A stretch of DNA of 64,000 nt from Polytrichum commune (lineage: Eukaryota; Streptophyta; Polytrichopsida; Polytrichales; Polytrichaceae). Below, in pieces: positions 36,330 through 48,609 of the stretch. The stretch's first letter is position 1. The number at the start of each line of letters is the position of its first letter. The notes under the pieces are model-generated. The model was not told where the DNA came from. It ran no database searches and saw nothing but the letters and a program-made list of their open reading frames with translations. Both the position numbers and the translations under genes were made by a program. The stretch covers positions 6,946,001 through 7,010,000 of the forward strand of contig OX485803.1 in the NCBI GenBank assembly GCA_950295325.1, written 5' to 3'.

Positions 36330-36689
36330 CAGGGTTGGTAGGGTATCATCTTTTCTTTATACTATTTGTAGATATCTATGTTGAAGATTTCACATATTTT
36401 GATATTGGTATGGTATGGGTATTTGACGGTATCCTTGTTTTCGATACCATTTAGATTTATGTATAATGTGCAAGAACCATCATACCCATGCAAAATCGTC
36501 CTAGTAGTATTATTTGGTTTAGGATGGTATGGACCTAAACCCTAATCCATGCATACAAAAGATTATCTCACCTTGAGATATCGACCATATATCAATATTT
36601 GATTGGTCCGACAACTTCAATACCTACCGGTAGGTTCTTTGACACCATCATTGATACCATGCATTCACCTGTATACCAAACCAACACTA
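36330..36689. mobile_element. hAT-type MITE
   Basis: The left end CAGGGTTGGTAGGGTATC is inverted at the right as TAGTGTTGGTTTGGTATAC. The flanks GTATAAAC (36322-36329) and ATATAAAC (36690-36697) match at 7 of 8 positions, consistent with an 8-bp hAT target duplication. The length is 360 bp. No transposase is present. Confidence 0.65.
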
Positions 36690-36967
36690 ATATAAACTTA
36701 TGTCTTGTAGTAATTAAGTGATTGATTTTGGGTCGACTAGTGGCGATGTTACTCATGCTCCATGTGGCATTCTACACAAGGATTCAAATGTGATTTAGGG
36801 ACGAGCTATTCGAGTTGGCTACTAGTCATAACCAGTTAGCTCATGCACAAAATCTATAAATTATGAATGATATTGCATATCCATGGATGAGAAATTGTGA
36901 TGAGTTCCTATAGCCCCTTTTTGACTCTTAGATGAGCATTTGGTTGTGATTTTTTTAAATGAACTCC

Positions 36968-37614
36968 AATATGCTACACTAACTAGAATAGTTAGTGTCA
37001 TGTGTCATATGGTATTTTATGTCATCGTGGTAACAATTCTAATGATAGTACTTATGAACATATTAAGGATGGTTATAAATCGACCACACACTAGTTACAA
37101 CAACCACAAAGACGCGTCGTGCAGTCACATCACCTATCAAAAAATCGAGCAATTATAATTGTAAGGTGAAATGTAAAGAAAGAGGAGGCAAAGTTTATCC
37201 CTTGCTCCTCTTCATGTGTGCGACTAACAATCAAATTTTGACACGTTACGTGACCACGCAATGCATCTTTGTGATCATTTTAATACACCGGGAGATCGAT
37301 TTTAACAACCCCCTAAGTTTACAGTTATTGTCATTCCAACTTACTTTTAGTCCATCCACTTTTAATTTGGTATAGTATTCGGCATCCTCAACATTTTTAT
37401 AACGAAATATTGTCACGAATGATTGAATTTGGACGAAAAATCACTTAGTAAGTGACAGTAATATGCAGCATTGGAAGTATATGTAACGCCCAATTGTTTT
37501 ACAAGGAATGGCAAGTTACGGTAGGTTACGGTGACTCTACATGGGCCATTTCCAATTAGTATCGAGCAAGACGAATAGAATGGGTGACACTAAACACACT
37601 AATTTAGTGTGCCG
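36968..37614. mobile_element. MITE of the palindromic-end family, copy 2
   Basis: The left part (TGTCATATGGTATTTTATGTC, with GGTAAC and GATAGTACTTATGAA) and the right part (ATCGAGCAAGACGAATAGAA, then GTGACACTAAACACACTAAT) match 44893-45284 in the same order. It is longer than that copy, so the interior differs. Confidence 0.6.
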
Positions 37615-37875
37615 TCACATAGTGGACTTTTGAAGCATAAAACTTTTTTATGACACCTGAATCCCTCTGCCTGCAGATTCACAGAGTGTGGAATATACAA
37701 GCCGAGATTCAGTGGGTTGTCTTTTTGCTGTTATGGCTGGCTTAAGTTATTAGCATTTCGATGCAGGCATGAGGACCGTGGGCCGAGGCTTGCTATAAAT
37801 TAAAGAGCAGCAAATTAAATGCCCAAACTCCCGAGTCCTAAGCTTAATTAAGGCTGCCTTCTCACAATGACACAG

Positions 37876-38376
37876 GCGGCAATGAACCGGGAGAACTGGC
37901 CGCTAGTTACAGATGAACCAGTTGAGTACGAGAACTAACTGGCTGAAAGTTCAAGGCTTCATGAAAACCACCCGTCATTTTAGAGGAATTTATGGAATAT
38001 ACCCCGAGTTAATAAAGAAAAACGGAAAGATCACAACATGTAACCGGTTGGACTTGGAAACACTGCCGATCTTTCCAAACATTGGAGACTTTGAGCATAT
38101 ATCGGTCAATATTGTGGTATTTCCCAAGTCCAGCCAGTTACATGTTGTGATCTTTCGGTTTTTCTTTACTAACATGGGGTATATTCCATATATTTCTCTT
38201 AAATGATGGGTAGTTTTTATGAAGTCTTGAACTTCAACCAGTTTGGAAAATAGTGTGTGTATATATATATATAACACGTTCACGGGTGTTCCAGTGACGT
38301 CAATTTGAGCCTATTGGCCCCACTCTCAAACTCAACTGGTTTATATGTGACGAACAAGCAGGGGGATCTCCCCATT
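37876..38376. mobile_element. Long foldback element (ACCGGTTGGACTTGG family)
   Basis: About 190 bp on the left (AGTTACAGATGAACCAGTTG ... GATCACAACATGTAACCGGT) recurs inverted on the right (AGCCAGTTACATGTTGTGATC ... CTCAACTGGTTTATATGTGA). The centre is near 38100. The arms would fold into a hairpin of nearly the whole element. A related copy is at 32866-33310. Confidence 0.75.
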
Positions 38377-38753
38377 CATTGAATACCAGGGTCCAAGAGG
38401 CACCATGGGGAAGCCCACATTGCTAAATTATTTGCACTGCTATTATTGAACATTGTCTTCACTTTTTTCGGGGGCATTATTCCAATCGGGGTAATGTCAA
38501 AGAGACGTCTTCAACGTGTATGCAAGGGGGGCATTTTTGGACAAATATGCCATCTACTACCTAACATCCCCCAAAAGCCAGAAAGCTCCACAGATGTGGG
38601 GGAAAGTGCTAAGTTAAGTTACGCTTACAATGGAAAGTGTTGACATTTCTTCCCACCTCCCTGAAGTTAACTAACTTGCTTAAGCTAAGTTCCCGTTAAT
38701 TGTATTACCGACGTCTTCATAACATAAGCCTTATGCTTTCTCACTCGTTCTAA

Positions 38754-39254
38754 GGGCCGCTTCACACTATGGTTGTCCAAGTCGAGAGGTTGTGGGATTG
38801 AATGGCCAAACTTTGTTGAGAGTCCAAAGAAATGGGTTGAACATAGCCGATAAAATAAAAGGAGTTGGAGCCTTCGGATGGGCATGGTGTGAAGCTTCCA
38901 AAGGCCAAGCCCAAAGTGCAAAGGAAGAAGGAGCATCCCACTTTATTCCTTGTCCAAAACAACCCTTCCAATCTAACGGCCAAGTTCTTGTCAATTTTTA
39001 AAAAAAATTAATGAAGAAAAATCGACGGCCTCTCGACCATAGTTTGGATTTCCATTCCCATCCGACCTAAACTTCCTTCAAGAGTCCATTGCCTTGCTAA
39101 AAGAAGTACTACCATGTAGGCATTTTGGAGAACGATGGCCTTTGGACTTTGGCCACTGGTGTGAAGGGTCGAGAGACCAAATTCTTGGTTTCTTGCAATT
39201 TGATTAGTGAAAATTGACGACCTCTTGACCTTCGGCCACAGTATGAAGCGGCCC
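38754..39254. mobile_element. Tourist-like MITE, GGGCCGCTTCACACT family
   Basis: Ends GGGCCGCTTCACACTATGGT and GGGCCGCTTCATACTGTGGC are inverted and flanked by TAA (38751-38753 and 39255-39257). The length is 501 bp with no coding capacity. Confidence 0.9.
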
Positions 39255-39714
39255 TAAAGGAGCGATGCCTTGTTCCATGAGGACCTTGCATTCACAACAC
39301 TTACAATTAGCTTGGTTGTCTTTTTTAATGAAAATCACAACATATTTATTCTCGGTCCATGGTCGAATTATTCTCTTGCCTAAGTTATATAACAAATGAA
39401 GCTTAATAATAGTATTGTAGCACGTCATTATGTTGCTTCATAATTAATCCTTGTTTGTGACAGTCGTGTTCAATAATTCACATCCCATCCATCATCCATG
39501 CATGTTATTTTGTCCAAATTCACAGTATTTCATCCTATATTGTGTTGTATGAATCCAATGTAATATGAGCATCGACCAATCACACTCACTCGGTGACTTT
39601 GAACCTTTTTTTTTGTTGTTGTTGGTCACAAGTGGAGATGGGGAATTATTGCATACATGAGCATACCTCTCATCCATCCTACATAAAAACTTGGACCCCT
39701 GCATGTTTTGTAGT

Positions 39715-39812
39715 TGATTCATCTCAAATGATCTGGAGTAGACTAATTCGAGGTCTTTCGAACTAATTCCAACGCCAAATCAACTAAAAATAATGTGCTC
39801 CAGATTGCATAT
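39715..39812. repeat. R2 dispersed repeat, copy 2
   Basis: It reads TTGATTCATCTCAAATGATC, GTAGACTAATTCGAGGTCTT and CAAATCAACTAAAAATAATG, then GTGCTCCAGATT, in the same order as 20547-20640. Confidence 0.55.
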
Positions 39813-42505
39813 TAATCCAAAGGTGCTATGTTGGATGAATAAGAGGCACACTCATATGCAATATATGCCCTTTCTCCATCACATGTCTTCATGTTGTTCT
39901 CCCTTTAAGTTGTATGAATAGGGAGACATAGTAGGTATTTAAAGCCATTCCAAACTTTTGATGAGTTCAGAAACAAGCAAGTAGTTTTTGGCTACTTGGT
40001 AACGTGTGCTTTGAAGTGTTGTTATTTGTACTCGTCATGCAACCATTATGTAGGCAGTTATATATTAAAAGACTGTGGACATGATATGCACAAACATTTG
40101 GCACCATAGTGGAGACATTAAAGAGGGTGTGCGGCGACAATTTAGTCTGGAATTGGCCAAGAAGTTTAGAATTATCTAGATACTAGATACACAGGTGCCA
40201 AATGTAGTGTATAGTTACTTTTTCAACAAGCTTGATATGTATTTGACTTGCCTTTTGCACGAGGGATTCATAACTCTTGTTTTGCATGAGCTTGGTCAAA
40301 AAGCCATGAGGGTGCTCCATGACTTCGTACAATGCCTCTCTTGGACAGTGATACCCATTAACCCTTAATTTCCTAGAGCACATTGTGGTTTCATTAACTC
40401 AACTAGAAACCAAACTTTCCATTTCTCAAATTCTATTGTACCTCAAAGAAAGTCGTTGCTAACAATTTTAAGATCGCATCAATATGGTAACAATATTTAG
40501 TAATTTTAATGATTTATTCTAATTGATTTAGAATCATTCAGCTTTCATAGATAATGATAACTATATACAATAAGATTATAGTCCAAAATTTCAAGATTAT
40601 ATTAAGAATAGATATACAGTTTTGAGGTAAAACAAAAGAGTCCATCAAAATTTGACAAATTTCAATAGTTAAAAAAATGAATCCATTATATATAGAAATG
40701 TATCAACAAAGGGAAAGGTAGTTCATTCTTGGCTTTGAAAATCTCTCGTGAACAACCATCTTTCATAATGGAATTGGATTATTGCCATTGACAAACAACT
40801 TTTATGAGGAAACACAATGATACGTAACGTCACCTTCCTAGCACCTTCCTTTTGGATGAAATTGTCTTCAAGAGTCATTCATAAGTTCAAAAGTGGCCTC
40901 TTGTACGTGAAGTTAAGGGTTGGGATGGGTGACCACGTAATGGACTCTTACATACTATCATTTGGTTCTAGTACATGCACAAGATTAACACATGAATAGA
41001 AGATTTGTGATCAACAATCAAATTCAAGTCACTTATAACACACATATGATTAAGTTCGTGAATTATGGACATTGTGCGATTTAGATGTGAATTATAATGA
41101 CCAAGAGTGTCAATGGCCTGGAGTCGTGGTTATATTTGAAGAACGAATGAACCCTAACCCCTAAAAGTCCGGGGGCTTTACCATGAATCAAAGATGTATT
41201 ATAAAGTATGAATTAAAACTTTTATCTTGTCTTGGCATATACCAAAGAAATTTTCAGAGTGTTTGTTTTAAATCGCATTTATGCGTTGGAATATAAATCG
41301 TTATCCTTGGTCTCCACCAAATTATTTTACAAGCATCTTCCTTCGTAAATTAAAAATAATTCAAAGATGTATAAAAAAAACATTTGATCTTTAATACGAC
41401 TAGCTAAAACTATGAGTTGCATAATTTGGTGGGGAAAACAAAAAATATCCATGTCACTAACATTCTTACTTCCCAAAAATAGCTAATAATGTAATAAAGA
41501 AAAATTAAGGGTTCCAACCACTTCAAGGTCCATATCTTAGACTCAATGATATAAAATTTCAATCAGTTTGCTCTAGATGATGTGAACTCTTATTATGTCA
41601 AGGTGCAAGGGGAAAAAAAATAAAAGCCTTGAGAAATATATCTTTGAAAAACGCTTGCAACCACTTTTCAGCTTCTTGGGCATTTAGGGATTAAGCAAGT
41701 GGTCATTGCTCCATTTCAATCAACAACCCTACAGTCTAAATGGTATTTAGTGTCACTCGCTATTTCAAGTTACAAAGTGTTGTATGGTATCTTAATGGAT
41801 GTTGATCGTTACTTACAAAGTAAAATGTATTCGTTGACTAATGCTCATCTAACAATGCGCATATTGTTTGTATGAAATGAGGTTTGTAGTAGGTTTGCAG
41901 TATAAACTTATAGCATCGAGTACCTTCAGACACTAAGTGGCATGAAATACCATAAAACATTGTACTGCTTGAGCCATGTTGTATGTCCACAATGAAAGAT
42001 TTTGATTATCAACCTTGATTCTTTCATATTAAGTCAATTTTAATATAATGTTCTTGAACTACATGTGGAGATGTTTCGAAATGTTTCACACTCAAGACCC
42101 AGAAAAATTCACAATAACATCATCATAATAATAATACTAACAATGCTTAGAAACACAATGAAAGATGCGGTTATCATATGGATACGTTCCTTTACATAGC
42201 CATGTGTTTGAGTGTGCTCTTTCTCATATAAAGAGCTTGAGTAGATGGCATGAAAATCACACGGTTAGAGTCACCAAGAAGAAGAAGAAGAAGAAGAACT
42301 CTGGTCTCCGGTCTCCGGTTAGAGTCACCATATTCAACTTACAAATTCAACTTGAATCTCATGCATTCAAAGGATCTTGTAGAGCTTTGCACCTCGAATT
42401 CACAGGCCTACATGACTCCTTTGCATGCACAACGAGTGTCATGTTTAACCATGTTATTCTCAACCCATTATGCATCAAATTGAGCTCAAATGAAGCCAAT
42501 GCTAA
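39813..42505. other. No gene recognised
   Basis: AT-rich intergenic sequence. 41735-41990 has weak similarity to the TTTAGTGTCAC palindromic MITE ends. An AAG microsatellite lies at 42270-42299. Confidence 0.45.
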
Positions 42506-43443
42506 AGGTGGTTTGCATTTGTGTCCATCTCCAAAAACATGTGGTTCAAAACATTCCTTAAGGGATCTTACTTTCAAACGCAAGTTTGAACCCAAGCTTG
42601 AAGATTGGTTTTCTCAAACTAAGAGGAGTAGCTCCTTGACCTACGACAAACAAGATTTTGAGGGAAAGTGATGCCGCATTACCGCCGATTTCGTTTTTTC
42701 ATACCTTAGCCCCAAACCTCATTGTAAACTCCATGGCTCTAAAACTTTCCTCACAACCAATATAATTGTTGGTTTTGATGTTTCTTTGGTCTTGGACCCT
42801 GATGTAAATCTGCCTTTAGTTAAGGGTGGGTTTTCATCAAGGTCCAAGACCAAAGAAACTCTGAAACCAACAATTATATTGGTTGAAAGCAAAATTTTGG
42901 ATTTGTAAAGATTGCATTAGGGTTTGGGTCCAAAACATGAAAAAAATGAAGTGGCATCGATGTGACATACTATCCCGCCAAATCTCAACATTTGCATTCA
43001 AGAACACACTCCTCCTAGTTTGAGAAACCAAGTGTTAGTTCAAAAGTAAAGTCCATTAACTAGTGCTTTGGACTCAAAGTTTGTTGGACATGGACTCTAA
43101 TGTAAGCCCGCATTAAGGGTGGGTTCACAGTAAGTTTTGGGTCCAACAAACTCGGGGTCCAGTCACCCAAACACCCCTTCAATGGGCCTTACTATTGGAC
43201 TCAAGATTGGACCCAAGCTTAAAGTTAGGTCTCTAAACCTAGGAGCAATATTGTCTTGAGTTGTGACTACCAAGATTTGGTGGCGAAATAATGCCACATT
43301 GGCACCACTTCATTTTTTCATGTATGTTGGATCCAGACCCTAGCGTAAATTCCTTGGGTCCCAAAAAACTCTCTTGACCAACAAGAAGATCACTTGATTT
43401 TTGAGTTTATTATTTGGTTTTGGATCCTAGTGTAAACCCAACC
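42506..43443. mobile_element. Three adjacent MITEs of one family (array)
   Basis: Three units with related inverted ends follow one another: A 42506-42815, B 42824-43112 and C 43117-43443. Ends are of the type GGGTGGGTTTTCATCAAGGT or GGGTGGGTTCACAGTAAGTT, with the partner ends ACCCTGATGTAAATCTGCCT and GATCCTAGTGTAAACCCAAC. TAA or TTA stands at each boundary. The A-B junction is a near-perfect palindrome: 42779-42818 is the inverse of 42821-42860. Confidence 0.75.
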
Positions 43444-44258
43444 TAATGTTACTGATGCTAGGATTGGTTGTATGGTGCCAACTAACTTAGAACCGATTCA
43501 AATGGGATCCCAAGTCCCACTCATGTTAGCAAGTCCCAACATGGAGGCAAAATCCCAACATTTGAGCCTCAAGAAACCAATAAAATATGATTACTTATCA
43601 TTAGAGTCGGATCTGGATTATTTTATGCAAACATATTCACGAGACTTGTGTCGAGAGTCGGATCTTGCGATTTGCTTGACCAAACTCTCAGCACAAGTCC
43701 CAATCCTCACCTTCCAAAAGTGCTGCCATGCTGGGGACTTAGGACTTGGAACCCCGTGTGAAGTGGGAAGTCCCAACTTCCATGCTCTCAACGGTTGAGA
43801 TCGCACGGATTGACCTCAAAGTGACTTGGGACCCGTGTGCAACCGCCGCCCCCCTCGCCATCATTTTGTTCATAAGAGCAAAGTCCAAGACTGGCAACCG
43901 AGGAGGATACGAGGCACTTGCATCGTGGTACCAAAGCTGCACATAAAGAAGAAGAAGAATAAGAAGAAAGGGGAAAGGAAGGGAAAGGCAAGGAAGGAAG
44001 AAGGAAGGGAGTTGGAAGAAATTAGGGAGGGACTTGAAGGGAAGGGAAAGTGGCCACAGTAGTGGCTGCCGAGGCCCTTACTTCCTTACTTCACCTCCTG
44101 CTGGGCTTTTAAAGCCCGAGCTCCAGTCTATGACACAAGATCTATGAGCGTATTCATGTATTCAGGAGTTGTTGGCCCTCTGTCAAGGTACTTCATCTTT
44201 AACAGAGCCACAAAGCCACAGCTGGAAGGCACATTAATTAAGTTCACTTACTTACTTA
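43444..44258. other. No gene recognised
   Basis: A 108-codon frame (43472-43798) has repeated CCCAAC and AAGTCCC words and is likely MITE-derived. A purine-rich (GA) tract lies at 43945-44050. Confidence 0.4.
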
Positions 44259-44755
44259 GGGCCACTTTGCACACGAGCCAAGAGCCGTGACCATGAAATT
44301 GTGAGATCCCAAAAGAAAGTGTCCAAAGGCCGTCCCAACACACCTCCAAATTCATGTAGTGTGGTCACGGACCCTCAAGTGTAGTGTGAAGTCATATGTG
44401 ACCGGGCCCTCGACTAAATGCTATTTCAATGAATTTCTATTCATGCGGGTCCTCACACATGATGAAATAGAATAAATCACGGTTGTGAGCGTTCGGAGTG
44501 CCATGGTCTCCCGGTTTTGTGTTAGGCCTACATCTAAGAGGTGGTTTTTGAAAATGATCCAAGTGATCATGAAACATGATCCATCAATGCCATGTAAGAA
44601 TCCATGTAGACTTTACATCCATCTTGCATTCACATACTCAGTTGGTCCCTCAAGCGTAATGTGAAGCGAACTTGGATTGGCTCCGCCTTTTCCACCAATG
44701 AGAGTGCTTGAAGATTAATGGTCATGGGCTCTTAGTCTCGTGTGTGAAGTTGTCC
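44259..44755. mobile_element. Tourist-like MITE, GGGCCACTTCACAC family, copy 2
   Basis: Ends GGGCCACTTTGCACACGAGC and GGACAACTTCACACACGAGA are inverted and flanked by TTA (44256-44258 and 44756-44758). The length is 497 bp. The interior shares blocks such as CAAGTGTAGTGTGAAGTCAT with copy 1 read from the other strand. Confidence 0.88.
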
Positions 44756-44785
44756 TTACTTACACCGTGCCACTACATTATTTTG

Positions 44786-45363
44786 GCTAATTAGTGTGGG
44801 TTACCATTTGTAGTTACACATTCCTATAACATTTTACTGAGAGTAGCATTTTTTTAATGAACTAAGTCATATCATGTTCTTTGCTGTGCATTCTAACCAC
44901 ACTAAATATGATAATTTAGTGTCATATGGTATTCTATGTCACTATGGTAACTTTTCGGATGATACTTCTTATGAATAAGTGAACAAATATTGTTGTGGAT
45001 GAGTGCATCCATCGGTCAAAACCATGCCTTCTCTAGTCAAGGACTTGTGATGAAGTATTGTCATGGATGATTGAAATTTGGATGAAAATTAACTTGTTGA
45101 GTGACAATAATTTCAACACTGTAAATCAATAATCCCCCCCCAAAAAAAAATAAAAAAAATACAAGGAATGATAAATAATTTTGGGTTAACATTTAGTGTT
45201 GGTGACACTATACCGCAATTTACAATTAGTATTGAGCAAGACAATTAGAATTGGTGACACTAAATATCACATTTAGTGTAGGTATGTTAATTGAGTAAAA
45301 AATGATACTCTTAGTAAAATGATATAGTAATGCGTAACTCCGGATGGTAACCCACACTAACTA
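44786..45363. mobile_element. Nested MITEs: palindromic-end copy 3 inside another MITE
   Basis: The outer element has inverted ends: TTAGTGTGGGTTACCATTTG at about 44790, and the inverse of ATGGTAACCCACACTAACTA at about 45345-45364. The similarity extends to CATTTTACTGAGAGTA and its inverse TACTCTTAGTAAAATG. Inside lies 44893-45284, whose ends ACACTAAATATGATAATTTA and ACACTAAATGTGATATTTAG are inverted. This is an insertion of one element in another. Confidence 0.7.
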
Positions 45364-45879
45364 GACAAAATAATGCACTCAACACAACAAGTAACCAACC
45401 GGCTACAACTCACAACCCCTAAAAGGCTCAAGCAAAATCACCCCAAAATCGTTTTAAAACAATTTAGTCCTATTCGAAACCTCACTGGAGAAAATTGGCA
45501 CTTCTTACGATGAATTTGACCGTACGGATGGAAGTTTTGTGGAGTCATGATTGTTCACACAAATTTCAATTTTTTAAGTGTCCAAAATTGGAAGACTAGA
45601 TAACGTAACACATGTACATATATTGGTATTCACATGCAACAGTGAATGCCCAAACAAAAACGTTTGCCTTGGATTTTTGGGGTTAAGGGTTTGTGGCCCT
45701 ATTGTGGGCGATTCCGACTCCACATACAATTTTGATTGTTGTGGCCAAATTGGAAATTGTCTTGTTTGATTAACAATTGCAATTCATGAATACATGTTGG
45801 CATTTCAAGTTTTAGAATTGAAGTTGAGATGCAAAAGTTACGAGGTAGAAGTGCCTAGACAAAACACAATAATAAATTT

Positions 45880-46240
45880 GAAAACCTATATTTGAGTGGT
45901 ATGTGGTTAGGTGTGCATCTAAGAGCTGACACCAAAAAGACATGTGTATAAAAGAGATTGGACTACGTTCTCAAAATATGCTAACCATTCAAGGCTCGAT
46001 AGTTAATTGATTGGGGGTCCACCAAAAAGACCACTTAATGAGCACAAGAATCTTCAATTTTATAACAAATCAAGATGTAATCGATATGAACTCTCAAAAA
46101 ACGAGACAATCGGCGACATGCATGATGATGATTTGCTAATCATCTTGCACAATTTGTGAGTTTTGTATCCTACAAGAGGTGGGTGCACCCAAAAAAATCC
46201 ATTTAAGGCACATCTACCTCAAGAGGTCAAAGTGAAGATT
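45880..46240 (+). repeat. R1 dispersed repeat, copy e
   Basis: It reads CCTATATTTGAGTGGTATGT, TGACACCAAAAAGACATGTG, GAGATTGGACTACGTTCTCA, AAAATATGCTAACCATT and a TAATCATCTTGCACAATT tail. An inverted R1 fragment lies at 46500-46600. Confidence 0.75.
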
Positions 46241-46499
46241 TTCTTTATCATCGCAACAAATACCACCTATAGCTCACATTGCAATTTTGATCGTTGGGTC
46301 CAAAGTCAAATCATGAATTGTCTCATCCATCTAGCGATTATGAATCTTGCATATTGTCATGTCAAATCTCAAAAATCATAATTGACATGTAGAAGTTATA
46401 AAAGGACAATGTGTAAAGTCGTCTCTCTCTAAATATGATCATGCATGCCCTCCTAATTGTGTTCATCATTGAAGCTAAGAGGGGTTGATAGATTACGAA

Positions 46500-46605
46500 C
46501 ACTTAGACCAATCTCGCCCTTACACATGTTTTAGGGTGTCTATTCTTAACTTCAAACTTTACCATATACCACTCAATAGAGGTGTGCAATTGAAACGAAT
46601 GGCTA
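46500..46605 (-). repeat. R1 fragment, inverted
   Basis: On the minus strand it reads CACCTCTATTGAGTGGTATA, GGTAAAGTTTGAAGTTAAGA, then AAACATGTGTAAGGGCGAGA and TTGG. This is the R1 start in inverse orientation to the copy at 45.9 kb. Confidence 0.65.
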
Positions 46606-46842
46606 CACATGCTCCACATTTCTAAGTTATGCAACCTTTAGGTGCATCATTATCTTGAGTCTCATGAAAATAATCTTGATGAAACAAGAAATGTCTTTTT
46701 GACAAGTGTTTGACAAGAGACTATTTGTGGGATGTTAGTATAGTTTGGGTTTTCTTGCACAATTTCATCCCTTGGACCACTCACAAGGTATGGAACTAAT
46801 CGGTTTTAAATAACCTATAAAAACTTATTTAGAGCTCCCATA

Positions 46843-46989
46843 ACATTACTCAATGTTTAACTCTTGTTTTGTGGGCTCTCAAATTATAATAGTGGGATGT
46901 TCAAAAAGATACACATGAAGACTCAAATTGAGACTGCACTCTGAGCATCCCACAATTATATTATGAGGGCCCACATCGCTGAGTAATGT
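46843..46989. mobile_element. Small foldback element, 147 bp
   Basis: ACATTACTCA at the left is inverted as TGAGTAATGT at the right. Further in, GGGCTCTCAAATTATAATAG...GGGATG pairs with CATCCCACAATTATATTATGAGGGCCC read inversely. No coding capacity is present. Confidence 0.6.
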
Positions 46990-47469
46990 CATGCCGCTTG
47001 TTCCTCATCATGGTCTCTTTAAGGGCTTTGACTCCAATTGGTATGAGTGTTAGCGGGAGCAATATGATGACGTCTTGCAATGATAAAAGGGTCGAAATAT
47101 GGGTGTGATCTCTTACTAGTTAAATACGTACAGGAGCAAGCACGGTCAAGTGTACGGAAAAAACACTACAGAAAAGTGCTCTAGTTTTTTTGGTCAAACA
47201 CCCAAAAGTAGTAGCAAAGTGTTGTTTGAATTATATATTTTTTCCATGATGCCCTCTATTGTCGTGTTAGGTACTCAAATATAGAATGTCAAGATGAGAT
47301 CTTCAAAAAAAATCATTAAAAATATTGCTCAAAAGGTAATGACTAAATTTGGTTTGGATGCAGATTTCATGAACTTAAATATTTTGAAGTTAGTTTTTTT
47401 ATATATTCCTTGAATTCATTATAAACTCAAGGGCACCATTAATTTTTTTTTTGTAAAAAGCATCAATTT

Positions 47470-47482
47470 TACTTTATTCTAT

Positions 47483-47525
<43 letters not shown>

Positions 47526-47649
47526 AACTCCAATGCACATGTTGTCATTTGGAGTTGTCTAACTCCAGTCCATCCATCTTTAAATGGGAGTTGTCTAACT
47601 CCCATCATCCTTTGCTTACACACTGGCACATGTGGTTAGAATATTCAAT

Positions 47650-47695
<46 letters not shown>

Positions 47696-47710
47696 ATTAA
47701 TTAATTAATT
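47470..47710. repeat. Microsatellites (TA)n(TG)n and (CT)n(AT)n
   Basis: TA and TG dinucleotide tracts run at about 47483-47526. CT and AT tracts run at about 47651-47696, followed by AATT repeats. They stand about 130 bp apart. Confidence 0.9.
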
Positions 47711-48004
47711 ATGTGTTCAATATATATGCTTGCACACTACTTGCACCATCTTCTAAAAAATGTAGATTTTTCTTGGAAATAAATTGGTCAACATAAAATG
47801 CTTAGCTTTGTAGACCAATGTGCTTTTCAAATGTTTATGATTATTTCCTTCACGAAATTCAAATATGTATATAGTTTTGAATCACTTTCACTTAAACCTG
47901 TGTAGGGTAGTGGAATTGTGTACTTGACCATGCTTGTGCCGGTACCATGTGAAGCCAGACAACAACTTATTAGAAGCATTTTTCTAATAATCGTGACTTT
48001 TTAA

Positions 48005-48351
48005 GGCCACTTCACACACAAGCCAAGGGCCATGACCATGTGGTTGTGAGGGCCCTCAACTCTCATATAAAAGACCGTACCATCTGTTTAACTATCATAA
48101 TATGCTAGAATTTGCATATGGCCTACCTCTTAAAGGTGCGCATGACGAAAATTCCAACAACCATAAAACATTATTTCTAGTCAACCATTCAAGAATCCAC
48201 GTAGATTTTTTCATCCATGACAATTTCTTTGGGCTCTTAGGCCGTCACCTTCTAGTGTGCATTGAACTTGGACAGTCTCGGCCTTCCCGACCAATGAGAA
48301 ATCTTAGAATGCAATGGTCACGGGCCTTCAGTCTCGTGTGTAAAGTAACCC
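48005..48351. mobile_element. Tourist-like MITE, GGGCCACTTCACAC family, copy 3 (shorter)
   Basis: The left end is GGCCACTTCACACACAAGCC after TAA. The right end ...GTCTCGTGTGTAAAGTAACCC is its diverged inverse. Only about 347 bp long, it is an internally deleted or older member. Confidence 0.7.
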
Positions 48352-48609
48352 TTGTGTACCCCGACTTCGGATTTTGCATGGAAGTGGTTGCAATCACTCT
48401 TTGCAATTGAACTCATGCAATTTGTTACAAATAGTAATAAATCTTGGTTGATTGAAAGTCATACTTTGCATTCTCATATATGGGGCTTTACAAAAATTGT
48501 TTCAAAGTTCAATACCAAGAGAGAACTTCTTGACACAATGAGTGAATGTTAATGTATTTGCTAATATTGAGTTCTTTAGGGTGTCTACATACTTTTATAA
48601 GGTAATGGA

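Noticed and set aside
42165-42671. 168-codon plus frame with a Lys run.
   Set aside because: It crosses an AAG microsatellite and the left end of a MITE, so it is not a gene.
43472-43798. 108-codon plus frame.
   Set aside because: Repeated AAGTCCC words and its position beside the MITE array suggest repeat DNA. No domain was recognised.
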